The notes under the pieces were generated by a model that searched no databases, was not told the DNA's origin, and saw only the letters and a program-made list of their open reading frames with translations. A stretch of DNA of 64,000 bases from Azoarcus sp. KH32C (lineage in GTDB: Bacteria; Pseudomonadota; Gammaproteobacteria; Burkholderiales; Rhodocyclaceae), in assembly GCF_000349945.1 (NCBI RefSeq), contig NC_020516.1, positions 2,232,001 through 2,296,000 on the forward strand, read 5' to 3'. This document shows positions 40,368-48,349 of the stretch, piece by piece. The position numbers were made by a program, and so were the translations under genes. How positions within the stretch are numbered: position 1 is the stretch's first letter; every line of letters begins with the position of its first letter.

Positions 40368-40562
40368 CTACTTCTTGTCCCCTTTTGCCGCGTCCTGGAT
40401 GCTTTCGCCGGCTTTCTCGACCTTCTCCCCGACTTTCTCCGACGCCTTGTCGACTTCCTTGCCGGCTTTTTCCATCGGGCCTTCCTGCTTCTGACAGCCT
40501 GCTAACGCTGCAAGCAGCGCACTCACGATCAAGGCTGCGCTGACGGGTTTTGCGAGTTTCAT
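40368..40562 (-). CDS. Small lipoprotein with a charged helical tail (64 aa)
   Basis: ATG at 40562 with GAGGAGG 9 bp upstream. The lipoprotein signal MKLAKPVSAALIVSALLAALAGC has lipobox LAGC (mature Cys23). The mature part QKQEGPMEKAGKEVDKASEKVGEKVEKAGESIQDAAKGDKK is a repeated amphipathic 11-mer-like helix (EKAGKEVDKAS, EKVGEKVEKAG) as in LEA-like or YtxH-like stress proteins. Envelope stress protection is plausible but unproven. Confidence 0.7.
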   Translation of the reverse strand: MKLAKPVSAALIVSALLAALAGCQKQEGPMEKAGKEVDKASEKVGEKVEKAGESIQDAAKGDKK

Positions 40563-40641
40563 GAGTTGTTCCTCCTCGGCTTGACGTAAAAGCAATCGCA
40601 GTGCCCGGCCCAGGTTGGGCCGACGCACCGCGCGTTGATCA

Positions 40642-40857
40642 TCACCTCTTGATTTCGTGGCCGATGACGCCACCGACAGCTGCACCGCCGACCGTTCCGA
40701 CCGCGCTGCCGCCCGTCAGAACCGAACCACCGATGGCGCCGACGCCGGCGCCGATCGCGGTGTTCTTGTCCTGCGCCGACATGCCGGCACACCCGCCCAA
40801 GGCCAGCAGCATTGTTACGGTAACTGCGCCGAGAGTGAATCTCTGCATTGTTTTCAT
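40642..40857 (-). CDS. Glycine-zipper lipoprotein, OsmB-like (71 aa)
   Basis: ATG at 40857 with GAGGT 7 bp upstream; an upstream in-frame Met at 40875 is less well placed. The signal MKTMQRFTLGAVTVTMLLALGGC ends in lipobox LGGC. The mature region has an extended glycine zipper (AIGAGVGAIGGSVLTGGSAVGTVGGAAVGGVIGHEIKR), as in OsmB and SlyB-type outer-membrane lipoproteins. OsmB is induced by osmotic stress in E. coli. Same operon-like run as the neighbouring small lipoproteins. Confidence 0.8.
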   Translation of the reverse strand: MKTMQRFTLGAVTVTMLLALGGCAGMSAQDKNTAIGAGVGAIGGSVLTGGSAVGTVGGAAVGGVIGHEIKR

Positions 40858-40881
40858 GGGATTACCTCTTTTCAAATCCTG

Positions 40882-41358
40882 TTACTTGCCATACTGCGTC
40901 TTCGCTTTCGCCAGACACTCATCCTTGGCTCCGCCCGCGAACGCATCGCACTTTTCCTTCGCCACCTTGTATTCGGCGTCACGCTTGTCAGCGGTGGCGT
41001 CCTTCCGCGCATCGGCAGCGATCACGCTCGCCTTGCTGCGCGCCTCGGTGGATTTCTCATCGGCCGTGGCGTTTGCTTCCGACGTCGTCTTGGCGGCCGC
41101 GGCGTTCGCATCCGAGGTCTTCATCTGTGCCTTGGCGTCGGCTTTGGCGGTGGTCTCAGCGGCCTTCGCCTCTTTCACGCAGATATCCTTCTTGTTGCCG
41201 GATAGCGATTTGCAGCCAGTCTTGTCGGACTTGTATTCGGCCGCGATCTTGTCCTTGCCGGCCTGGTAGTCGGCCTTTGAAATCCCTTCGGCCATAGAAC
41301 CGGCGCTGAAGGCCAGGCCGAGGGCAAGCGCGATCGCGTTCATGCTGAGTTTGTTCAT
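40882..41358 (-). CDS. Periplasmic Ala/Lys-rich coiled-coil protein (158 aa)
   Basis: ATG at 41358 with AAGGAAC upstream. The signal MNKLSMNAIALALGLAFSAGSMA is cleaved near 23. Mature: ISKADYQAGKDKIAAEYKSDKTGCKSLSGNKKDICVKEAKAAETTAKADAKA... is an alanine-rich helix with four Cys arranged as two pairs (GC...DIC and KC...DEC), probably disulphide-closed helical hairpins at each end. The family recurs in Betaproteobacteria as hypothetical periplasmic proteins (from memory). It is first in the run toward the transglutaminase, with palindrome copy 7 about 170 bp upstream. Confidence 0.75.
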   Translation of the reverse strand: MNKLSMNAIALALGLAFSAGSMAEGISKADYQAGKDKIAAEYKSDKTGCKSLSGNKKDICVKEAKAAETTAKADAKAQMKTSDANAAAAKTTSEANATADEKSTEARSKASVIAADARKDATADKRDAEYKVAKEKCDAFAGGAKDECLAKAKTQYGK

Positions 41359-41531
41359 TTTCGTTCCTTGATGTGGTGACCTCTTGAGCGATGCATTGGC
41401 GTATGAGGCCTTGCACACACTTCTCATTGCCAGGATCGCGCTGCTAATAGCCATTGCGCATTGCCGCGGTGCAGACATTGCATGCTGCTGGCTCCGATGA
41501 CCCCAGGTTATGCAGACGACGCGTCCCGGTC

Positions 41532-41547
41532 TGTCTGCTGTCGCACA
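41532..41547 (-). promoter_or_regulatory. Regulon palindrome, copy 7 (toward the envelope gene run)
   Basis: TGTCTG-CTGT-CGCACA, one mismatch to the core. On the minus strand TAACCT begins at 41510, 29.5 nt from the centre; the inferred start near 41498 gives a leader of about 140 nt to the gene at 41358. It lies in the 389-bp divergent gap 41359-41747, where I see no gene. Confidence 0.5.
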
Positions 41548-41747
41548 TAGCTAGCAATCGAGTGCAGCGTCGGTGCTGATGCCGTGGTGCGGACGAATTC
41601 CTGGGAGTCTTGGCACACTGGGTGCGCTACCGAACAGACGACCGGGGCGGGACTTTGTATGTTTCGACATCGCCCCGACAGATCATCAGCGATGACGTCG
41701 AGCGGTCCTGTCAGCCCGGACAGCGCACCTACGCGTAAGGAGTCGTC

Positions 41748-44111
41748 ATGAAAACGCAATCTCTCCGTCTCCGGATCTTCGCGTTCCTGGTCGGGATCGC
41801 GATTCTCGCCTTCAGCGGCTGGGCGGGCGCAGACCCGCCGTCGCGCGTCGCGCGGCTCGGCTACATCAGCGGTGCGGTGAGCTTCTCGCCCGCCGGTGAT
41901 GGCGACTGGGTGCAGGCCGCACTGAACCGGCCGCTGACCACCGGCGACCGGCTCTGGGTGGATGATGGCGCGCGCGCCGAACTCCAGACCGGCGGAGCCA
42001 TGGTTCGCATGAGCGCCGGTACCAGCGTATCGGTTCTGAATCTCGACGACCGCATCGCCCAGTTGCAACTGACGCAGGGCACCTTGAACGTGCGCGTGCG
42101 TCGACTCGCGTCGGACCAGGTGTTCGAGGTCGACACGCCGAACCTCGCCTTCACGCTGCGGCAACCCGGCGCATACCGAATCGAAGTGGATCCCGACGGG
42201 AACGCGACGACGATCATCGTGCGCCAGGGGCAGGGCGAGGTGTACGGCGAAGACGCGGCGTATGTCATCGATTCGCGGCAGGCATATCGCTTCATGGGAA
42301 CCGGCTTGCGCGAGTATGAGTATGTCGACACGCCGCGCCCTGATGATTTCGATCGCTGGTCGAGCCGTCGCGACCGCAGCTATGACGAGTCCCGCTCCGC
42401 CCGCTATGTCTCGGAAGACGTGGTCGGATATCAGGATCTTGACGAGCATGGCAGCTGGCGCGTCGACGCGACCTACGGCAACGTCTGGTACCCCAGCAGC
42501 GTAGCCGCCGGCTGGGCGCCATATCGCGACGGACATTGGGCATGGATCGACCCGTGGGGATGGACGTGGGTGGATGACGCGCCCTGGGGTTTTGCGGTGT
42601 CCCATTACGGCCGCTGGGCGAACTTCGGTGGAACGTGGGGGTGGGTGCCCGGACCCGTGCGCACCCGCGCCTACTACGCGCCGGCGCTGGTGGTGTTCGT
42701 GGGCGGCGCCAACTTTCAGCTCGCGATCTCGAGCGGCAATGTCGGCGCGGTCGCGTGGTTCCCGCTGGCGCCGCGCGAGGTCTATCGACCGGCGTATCAG
42801 GTCAGCCGCGGTTATTTCGAGAACATCAACCGCAGCAACACCGTCGTTAACACCACGGTCATCAACAACTACTACAACAATACGAACGTGACCAACGTCG
42901 TGTATGCCAACCGCCAGGTCCAAGGAGCCGTCGTCGCGGTGCCGACGAGCGCGTTCGTGCAGTCGCAGCCGGTGTCCAAGGAGGCGCTGCGGGTTTCGCG
43001 GGAATCGATCGTCAGCGCGCCGGTAGCCCCGGTGGCGTCCGTGGCTCCGACGGAGAAGAGCGTGCGTGGCGCCGCTGCCCAGGGTGGCAAGCCGCCGCAG
43101 CGTGTACTCGAGCGGCCCGTCGTGGCTCGCAGCGCACCTCCCCCAGCACACGCCGGCTTCGCGGCGCAACAGCAGCAACTGGCCGCGACACCGGGAAAAC
43201 CGCTCGAAGAGGCCGCGCGCAAGGAACTGAAACCCGCCGCCTCCGTGCCGGCGCCCGCCGTCAAGGTGGTCGCGCAGAAGCAGGAAGCGCCACCGACCGT
43301 GCCTCCGCCGCCGGCCGCATTCGGCGCCAAGGCGGGCGATGCACGCGGAAAGTCCGAACAGCAGCCCGGGCGGGGAGAGCAGCGCGGGCAGCCTGCAACG
43401 CCGCAGCCTCAGGCCGCGCCGTCCCCGGCGATCCCGGCAGTCCCCGCCGAGCCAGCGCCGGAGCGCCGCGGCAGATCGGAGCAGCGTGGCAGCGATGAAC
43501 AGCGCGGACAAATCGCGGCGCCGCCGCCCCCATCACGGCAACGCCCCACCGAGCGCGAACCTGTCGCGCCGCGAGCGATCCCTGCGGTTCCGGCGACACC
43601 CGCGACACCCGCGACACCCGCGACACCCGCGACACCCGCGACACCGGCAGCACAACCATCCGAACCGCGCGGAAAGTCCGAACAGCGTGATGAGCGAGAG
43701 CAGCGTCGAGAGAGGCAACAGCGCGAACAACCGTTGACGCCGCTCCCGGCGCCCGCGCGAGGCATGCCCCCGCCCGAGGCAGCCCCGCCGGAAGCAATGC
43801 CAGAGGCACCTGCAGTCCAGCCTCGTGAGCCGCGCGACAGGTCTGAGCCGCGCGGAAACGCGGGGCAGCGCGAGCGCGAAAGAGCCGTCGCACCGCCGCC
43901 CACACGGCAACCGGCGCCGCAGGCGAAACCCGACTCCACCCCCGCCGCGAGGGAAGGCGAGCCACGTCCGGCTACCGGCCCAAGACGCGCGCCGCCGCCC
44001 CCGCCGGCCGCCGAGCCGCGTGATCAGGAGCCGACACCGGGCCCGGGCAAACCCCGGAACAAGAACAAGGGCAGTGAAGAGCAGAAACAGGACGAAGAAA
44101 GACGCAACTGA
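41748..44111 (+). CDS. Secreted FecR/DUF6600 protein with a long Pro-rich tail
   Basis: 787 aa. Signal peptide 1-28 (FAFLVGIAILAFSGWAGA). Residues about 35-180 form a FecR-type beta-helical domain (GDRLWVDDGARAELQTGGAMVRM). From about 190 to 380 is the Trp/Tyr-rich DUF6600 region (HGSWRVDATYGNVWYPS, GWAPYRDGHWAWIDPWG, WTWVDDAPWGFAVSHYGRW), whose WxPY-W-DPWGWTW pattern repeats. The last ~370 residues are a disordered Pro/Ala/Arg/Glu tail with EPRGKSEQR-type repeats and an ATP tripeptide repeat. No TM segment follows the signal, so it is periplasmic or surface-attached. FecR here is probably a sensing/scaffold domain, since no ECF sigma factor is adjacent. Confidence 0.82.
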   Translation: MKTQSLRLRIFAFLVGIAILAFSGWAGADPPSRVARLGYISGAVSFSPAGDGDWVQAALNRPLTTGDRLWVDDGARAELQTGGAMVRMSAGTSVSVLNLDDRIAQLQLTQGTLNVRVRRLASDQVFEVDTPNLAFTLRQPGAYRIEVDPDGNATTIIVRQGQGEVYGEDAAYVIDSRQAYRFMGTGLREYEYVDTPRPDDFDRWSSRRDRSYDESRSARYVSEDVVGYQDLDEHGSWRVDATYGNVWYPSSVAAGWAPYRDGHWAWIDPWGWTWVDDAPWGFAVSHYGRWANFGGTWGWVPGPVRTRAYYAPALVVFVGGANFQLAISSGNVGAVAWFPLAPREVYRPAYQVSRGYFENINRSNTVVNTTVINNYYNNTNVTNVVYANRQVQGAVVAVPTSAFVQSQPVSKEALRVSRESIVSAPVAPVASVAPTEKSVRGAAAQGGKPPQRVLERPVVARSAPPPAHAGFAAQQQQLAATPGKPLEEAARKELKPAASVPAPAVKVVAQKQEAPPTVPPPPAAFGAKAGDARGKSEQQPGRGEQRGQPATPQPQAAPSPAIPAVPAEPAPERRGRSEQRGSDEQRGQIAAPPPPSRQRPTEREPVAPRAIPAVPATPATPATPATPATPATPAAQPSEPRGKSEQRDEREQRRERQQREQPLTPLPAPARGMPPPEAAPPEAMPEAPAVQPREPRDRSEPRGNAGQRERERAVAPPPTRQPAPQAKPDSTPAAREGEPRPATGPRRAPPPPPAAEPRDQEPTPGPGKPRNKNKGSEEQKQDEERRN
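43593..43646 (+). repeat. Six-copy 9-bp tandem repeat in the Pro-rich tail
   Basis: GCGACACCC is repeated five times perfectly, then once as GCGACACCG, each unit coding Ala-Thr-Pro. It is in frame, so unit gain or loss changes the tail length in three-residue steps without breaking the frame. Confidence 0.9.
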
Positions 44112-44215
44112 TTCACCGTCCGGCCGTGGCAGGCGAGCATGTCACCTCGCTTGCCGGGCCTCGCCCTGTCGCGTGGCCGGTCCTCATCCCGATACTCCTT
44201 CGCCGGGATTTCTTT

Positions 44216-44231
44216 TGTACGGCGGCGCTCA
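44216..44231. promoter_or_regulatory. Regulon palindrome, copy 8 (before the antiporter)
   Basis: TGTACG-GCGG-CGCTCA, one mismatch to the core. It lies 120 bp upstream of the antiporter start in a 240-bp gap. No -10-like hexamer sits at the spacing seen for other copies, so it is a weaker candidate. Confidence 0.35.
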
Positions 44232-44351
44232 TACACCGAACGGGGCGTCGATTGGCATTGCGGCCACGACGATACTTTTCCATTGCCGAACGACGTGCGT
44301 TACGCGAGCCGGCGTACGCGGTCGTCCGGCAAATTTGCGTGTCTCTCTTCC

Positions 44352-45680
44352 ATGTCCTTTGCAATCTGGGCGCTCATCATCGGCGTGCTGCTGATTACGA
44401 TGGCCCTGTCGGGCACGTCGCTGCAGCGGCTCCCTCTGAGCACCGCCATGCTTTATCTGCTCGCCGGTTTCGGGCTCGGCCCCGCCGGTTGGGCCCTCTT
44501 GTCGCCCGATCCGCTGATCTACTCGATGGTCCTGGAAAGGGCGACGGAACTGGCGGTGCTCATCTCGCTGTTCGCCGTCGGTCTGAAGCTCGGTCTCCCC
44601 TTGTCGGACAAGGGCTGGCGTGTGACGGCGCGTCTCGCGACCGTGTCGATGACGATCACGGTGGCGTTGATCGCCGCGATCGGGGTGCTGGGTCTCGGCC
44701 TTTCGCCGGGCGCCGCAGTCCTGCTCGGAGCGATCCTTGCGCCCACTGACCCGGTTCTGGCGTCCGATGTCCAGGTGGTCGAGGCAGGCGACCGCGACCG
44801 CTTGCGCTTCAGCCTTTCGGGGGAGGGGGGCTTGAATGACGGCGCCGCCTTTCCGTTCGTGATGCTGGGGCTGGGCCTGCTTGGTCTTTACGACCTGGGC
44901 ACCGCCGGCTGGCGCTGGCTTGCGATCGACGTGCTGTGGGCAATAGCCGGGGGGCTGCTGATCGGTAGCGCCTCGGGCGCCCTGATCGGGCGATTGGTGG
45001 TCTATCTGCGCAGTCACCACAAGGAGTCGGTCGGATTCGACGAATTCCTCACGCTGGGACTCATCTCACTGGCCTACGGCCTTGCCGTGCTCAGCTACGC
45101 GTCCGGCTTCCTGGCCGTTTTTGCCGCGGGCCTCGCTCTGCAGCGAGTGAATAAACGGCCAGAACGAATCGCGGACGCAGCCCCGCTGGAGACGGGTCTT
45201 CAGCGCAAACAGACAGAGGAGGCGCTCGCGACCCATACGGATTATGCCGGTGCCTACATGACGCAGGCGATGCAGGGCTTCAACGAACAGCTGGAGCGGA
45301 TTGCGGAGGTGGCGGTCGTTCTGGTGGTCGGCGCGATGCTTTCGTACACCTACCTCCCCGCCAGCGCCGGCTGGTTTGTCCCGCTCGTATTCCTGGTCGT
45401 GCGCCCCGTGTCCGTATGGCTTGGATTGCTCGGCGCGCCGGTGTCGCGCGATCAGCACATCCTGATTTCCTGGTTCGGCATTCGCGGTGTCGGCTCGATC
45501 TACTACCTGATGTATGCGATCAACCATGGCTTGCCGCGCCCCGCGGCGGAGGAAATCATCGCCCTCACGCTCACCGTGGTGGCCGTCTCCATCGTGCTCC
45601 ACGGGATATCCGTGACCCCGTTGATGAGTCACTATGCGCGGCGGACCGCAAGGCGCCAGCGAAGCCGAAAAGACGATTAG
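44352..45680 (+). CDS. CPA-type sodium/proton antiporter
   Basis: 442 aa from ATG 44352, chosen because the first TM helix (MSFAIWALIIGVLLITMALSG) begins here; the frame is open 71 codons further but non-homologous, and no clear ribosome site is present. About 12 helices. The ion-binding region reads LGAILAPTDPVLASDVQV, with the TDP motif of the CPA1/NhaP core, and GEGGLNDGAAFPFVML carries the ND pair. A hydrophilic loop (about 265-300: RVNKRPERIADAAPLETG) precedes the last helices (WFGIRGVGSIYYLMYAINHGL). It exchanges Na+ or K+ for H+ at the inner membrane for pH and salt tolerance. Confidence 0.88.
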   Translation: MSFAIWALIIGVLLITMALSGTSLQRLPLSTAMLYLLAGFGLGPAGWALLSPDPLIYSMVLERATELAVLISLFAVGLKLGLPLSDKGWRVTARLATVSMTITVALIAAIGVLGLGLSPGAAVLLGAILAPTDPVLASDVQVVEAGDRDRLRFSLSGEGGLNDGAAFPFVMLGLGLLGLYDLGTAGWRWLAIDVLWAIAGGLLIGSASGALIGRLVVYLRSHHKESVGFDEFLTLGLISLAYGLAVLSYASGFLAVFAAGLALQRVNKRPERIADAAPLETGLQRKQTEEALATHTDYAGAYMTQAMQGFNEQLERIAEVAVVLVVGAMLSYTYLPASAGWFVPLVFLVVRPVSVWLGLLGAPVSRDQHILISWFGIRGVGSIYYLMYAINHGLPRPAAEEIIALTLTVVAVSIVLHGISVTPLMSHYARRTARRQRSRKDD

Positions 45681-45721
45681 CAGTTCCTGGCCCTTGCGTC
45701 GGTCATTCGTCGCCGCAAAGA

Positions 45722-47056
45722 TTAAATCGACTTCAAGTACTCCACCAAGTCGCTCTTCTCCTGTCCGGACAGCCCCAACCCGAACTGCACGTCATAATGG
45801 TTCACGACGTCGTTCAGTGTCGCGAAGCGCCCGTCGTGATAGAAACCGCCCTTGGTGTGCGTCCACAGTCCCTTCAGCGGCGAGGTGCGGTAGCGGCGGT
45901 CCGGCGCCCGGTTCGCCTGGAAATCGTCAACGCCGATTTCCTCGGCGGTGTGCATGTTCCAGCCCGGCTCGGTAAACGTCGGCGGAACATGGCAGGTCGC
46001 ACAACCTGCTTTTGTCCCGAAGACTTGTTTGCCGCGCGCCGCAGCTGCGGCATCGAAGCTGCCTGCCAGTGCGGTCGGCGCGGGGAGGGCCAGCTGATAG
46101 AAGTGCAGCGCCGGCAGTTTGGCGCTGATCAGGTCGGGGGTGCTGCGCACGTTGCCGAAGCCGGCGCGGGCGGCAACGGGAAACTGCACCGGGTCGTTCA
46201 AGCGCGGATCGAAAAACGTTCCCTTGCCGTGCATCTCGAGATTGGCGACAAAGGCATTCCAATGTGTCACCGAGCCCCAGCCGGTCCAGGTATGGAGATT
46301 GACGCCAGCCAGCCCGAACGCGGGCGGAATCAGGGTCGCGGCCGTCTTGCCGTCGGGGCGGAAGGCCTTGCCGTCGAGGAACAGCTCGGCGTCGAACTTT
46401 CCTGGCCCCCAAGAAGTGACGACCTGGCGCACGGTTGCCTCGTCGACCTCGAGCAGTGCGGCCACGGCACTCAGGTCCGGCGCCAGATTGACGATCGCGC
46501 CGACATTGAGGTCGCGGTTCGCCCAGCCGTCGAGCCGACGGCCGATCCCCGGAGCGAGCGAGTTATCCACCGCCGTATGACACAGCGCGCATTGAATGCC
46601 AATGGACTTGAGGTTGCGCCCTGCGTCGAAGAACCCCGTCACGCCGATGACCGCATTCAGGCGCAGCAACTCGACGGTGACCGCCGGGTCATCCAGATTG
46701 ACCAGCCCGTGCTTCAAGTCGGATACGAGTGGGGCCGGCAGAGCGTCCACATCGACCTTCAGCCCCACGGCGAGGGCAGTCTTCGGACTCACCCCGGGGC
46801 CGACGCCACCGAGCGAAGCGCCCTTGATCGCATCATGCAGCTTCAGCGTATCGCCCCAGAAGGCCTCATCGCCGAAAGTATCGAAACGGAAGGTCGCCCG
46901 TCCTTCCGCCAAGGTTTCCTGGACTTGTCGGTCGATCTGTTGGTCGAGTTTCTTGCCGGACGGCAGCGCGTCGTCGGAGATTGCGAGCTTGTGTCCTGCC
47001 AGTACCATGGCGGCAAAGAGGGGGACTGCCAGAATGTATTTCCGGTGCTTTTTCAT
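45722..47056 (-). CDS. Dihaem cytochrome c (MauG/CCP-like)
   Basis: 444 aa. Start at 47056: GGAGG lies 5 bp before this ATG, whereas the ATGs at 47068 and 47059 overlap or abut it. The signal peptide has KHRKYILAVPLFAAMVLA. Two haem motifs are present, CALCH (in IGIQCALCHTAVDNSL) and CATCH (in FGTKAGCATCHVPPTFTE), with the C-terminal RRYRTSPLKGLWTHTKGGFYHDGRFATLNDVV block typical of cytochrome-c-peroxidase/MauG-type proteins. It is periplasmic; peroxide reduction is possible, but the peroxidatic His was not verified. It diverges from the Crp-like gene at 47345. Confidence 0.85.
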   Translation of the reverse strand: MKKHRKYILAVPLFAAMVLAGHKLAISDDALPSGKKLDQQIDRQVQETLAEGRATFRFDTFGDEAFWGDTLKLHDAIKGASLGGVGPGVSPKTALAVGLKVDVDALPAPLVSDLKHGLVNLDDPAVTVELLRLNAVIGVTGFFDAGRNLKSIGIQCALCHTAVDNSLAPGIGRRLDGWANRDLNVGAIVNLAPDLSAVAALLEVDEATVRQVVTSWGPGKFDAELFLDGKAFRPDGKTAATLIPPAFGLAGVNLHTWTGWGSVTHWNAFVANLEMHGKGTFFDPRLNDPVQFPVAARAGFGNVRSTPDLISAKLPALHFYQLALPAPTALAGSFDAAAAARGKQVFGTKAGCATCHVPPTFTEPGWNMHTAEEIGVDDFQANRAPDRRYRTSPLKGLWTHTKGGFYHDGRFATLNDVVNHYDVQFGLGLSGQEKSDLVEYLKSI

Positions 47057-47272
47057 CATGCCCTCCATTCAATGATCTCAAGTTATTGCGCCGACAAACT
47101 GCGGTGTGACTCATCTTTCGCCGCCTTGGCAGTGACGCGACGCGCGATCCCGGTTCGTCGCGCCCGTGGCCACTGGGGGCGATGCCGTTCCATGACCCCG
47201 ATGGGGTTTCATGCCGGTGCTCTCCACCTGTCGTTGGCCGACAGAATCTGCGCCGGAAGCCTTTGCCGCGTC

Positions 47273-47288
47273 TGTGCGCTGTCCCACG
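47273..47288 (+). promoter_or_regulatory. Regulon palindrome, copy 9 (promoter of the Crp-like gene)
   Basis: TGTGCG-CTGT-CCCACG: the left half is exact and the right half has two mismatches. TACTTT at 47309 begins 28.5 nt from the centre (TATACT at 47307 is a better -10 at 26.5). The inferred start near 47321 leaves a 24-nt leader to the GTG of the Crp-like gene, consistent with autoregulation. A TTGA-ATGG-TCAA dyad also lies at 47313-47324. Confidence 0.45.
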
Positions 47289-47344
47289 TATTGCGAACGG
47301 AAGACCTATACTTTGAATGGTCAATCGATTATGCGAGGTCGCTT

Positions 47345-48079
47345 GTGACTGCCTTTCATGACCCGCGCCAGAACCACCTTCTCGCAGTCCTGCCGGCGGA
47401 CGAATTCCAGCGTCTGCTTCCGCTCCTGGAACTGGTCGATCTGCCGCTCGGACATGTGATTCACGAGTCGGGGATCCGGATGCGTCACGTCTATTTCCCG
47501 ATCGACGTGATCGTGTCCCTGCTGTATGTGATGGAGGACGGCGCGTCCGCCGAGATCGCCGTGGTCGGAAACGAGGGCATCGTTGGTGTCTCGCTATTCA
47601 TGGGCGGCGAAACGACACCCAGCCGGGCCATCGTGCGAAGCGCGGGCCATGCCTACCGGCTGAAGGCGCAAGTGCTGAAGGCAGAATTCGATCGTGTCGG
47701 GGGGCGCCGTTCCGGAGCATTGCATCATCTGTTGCTGCGCTACACCCAGGCACTGCTGACCCAGATGGCGCAGACCGCAGCGTGCAACCGCCATCACTCA
47801 CTGGAGCAGCAGCTCTGCCGCTGGTTGCTGCTGAGCCTCGATCGCGTGCCGGCGAACGAATTGATCCTGACTCAGGAACTGATTGCCAACATGCTCGGGG
47901 TGCGCCGCGAAGGGGTCACGGAGGCTGCCGGAAAGCTGCAGAAGGCGGGCTTGATCGAGTACAGGCGTGGCCACATTACCGTGCTCGATCGAGGGAGGTT
48001 GGAAGCTCAATCCTGTGAATGCTATGCGGTGGTCAAGAAGGAGTTCGAACGTCTGCTTCCCGAAGCAATCGCGCGGTAA
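47345..48079 (+). CDS. Crp/Fnr-family transcriptional regulator
   Basis: 244 aa from a GTG at 47345 with GAGGT 5 bp upstream; much longer open frames upstream are antisense to the cytochrome gene. An N-terminal cNMP-like beta barrel (VDLPLGHVIHESGIRMRHVYFPIDVIVSLLYV) leads to a C-terminal HTH (CNRHHSLEQQLCRWLLLSLDRV, TQELIANMLGVRREGVTEAAGKLQKAGL). It is closely similar to the N-terminal half of the Crp-PAS protein at 19598, sharing the CNRHH...QQLCRWLLLSLD and LGVRRE.VTEAAGKLQ blocks. No Fe-S cysteine cluster of the Fnr type and no cAMP-contact Arg/Ser pattern are visible; the signal is unknown. Confidence 0.9.
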   Translation: MTAFHDPRQNHLLAVLPADEFQRLLPLLELVDLPLGHVIHESGIRMRHVYFPIDVIVSLLYVMEDGASAEIAVVGNEGIVGVSLFMGGETTPSRAIVRSAGHAYRLKAQVLKAEFDRVGGRRSGALHHLLLRYTQALLTQMAQTAACNRHHSLEQQLCRWLLLSLDRVPANELILTQELIANMLGVRREGVTEAAGKLQKAGLIEYRRGHITVLDRGRLEAQSCECYAVVKKEFERLLPEAIAR

Positions 48080-48125
48080 TCCGGCGCCGGCCCGTGAAGA
48101 ATTGACCTTTCTTTCGTTTGCGGAC

Positions 48126-48148
48126 CTGTCGCAATTCCTTTCCGACAG
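48126..48148. repeat. Inverted repeat downstream of the Crp-like gene
   Basis: CTGTCG (48126-48131) and CGACAG (48143-48148) are separated by 11 nt, in the 270-bp gap 48080-48349. No T-run follows. Besides this dyad I see no feature in the gap. Confidence 0.3.
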
Positions 48149-48349
48149 AAAGAAATATTTGCGGGGCGCCGCGAAGTCCGATGCTGCGCCGTCCCGCGAT
48201 CCCGCATGGCTGCAGGTTCTTCTCCCTTGGCCGCGGCTGCCGCGGTCGATAAACCTTGAAACGGCCGGTGGGGCGAGGTGACTGCTCTCTTCTGCTAAGG
48301 TTCTAGGCCTGTCAGGGCGTGCCGCAAGGCCTGGAGGTCAGCAGCGCCC

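Noticed and set aside
41508..43511. 667-codon minus-strand frame over the FecR/DUF6600 gene
   Set aside because: No recognisable domain, while the opposite strand has a signal peptide, FecR and DUF6600 signatures.
43593..43646. Short tandem repeat as a CRISPR-like array
   Set aside because: Units are 9 bp with no spacers, and the array lies inside a coding sequence as an Ala-Thr-Pro repeat.
45416..47344. Long plus-strand extension of the Crp-like frame
   Set aside because: It runs antisense through the dihaem cytochrome gene; homology to Crp/Fnr starts after 47345, where a GTG with a ribosome site is found.
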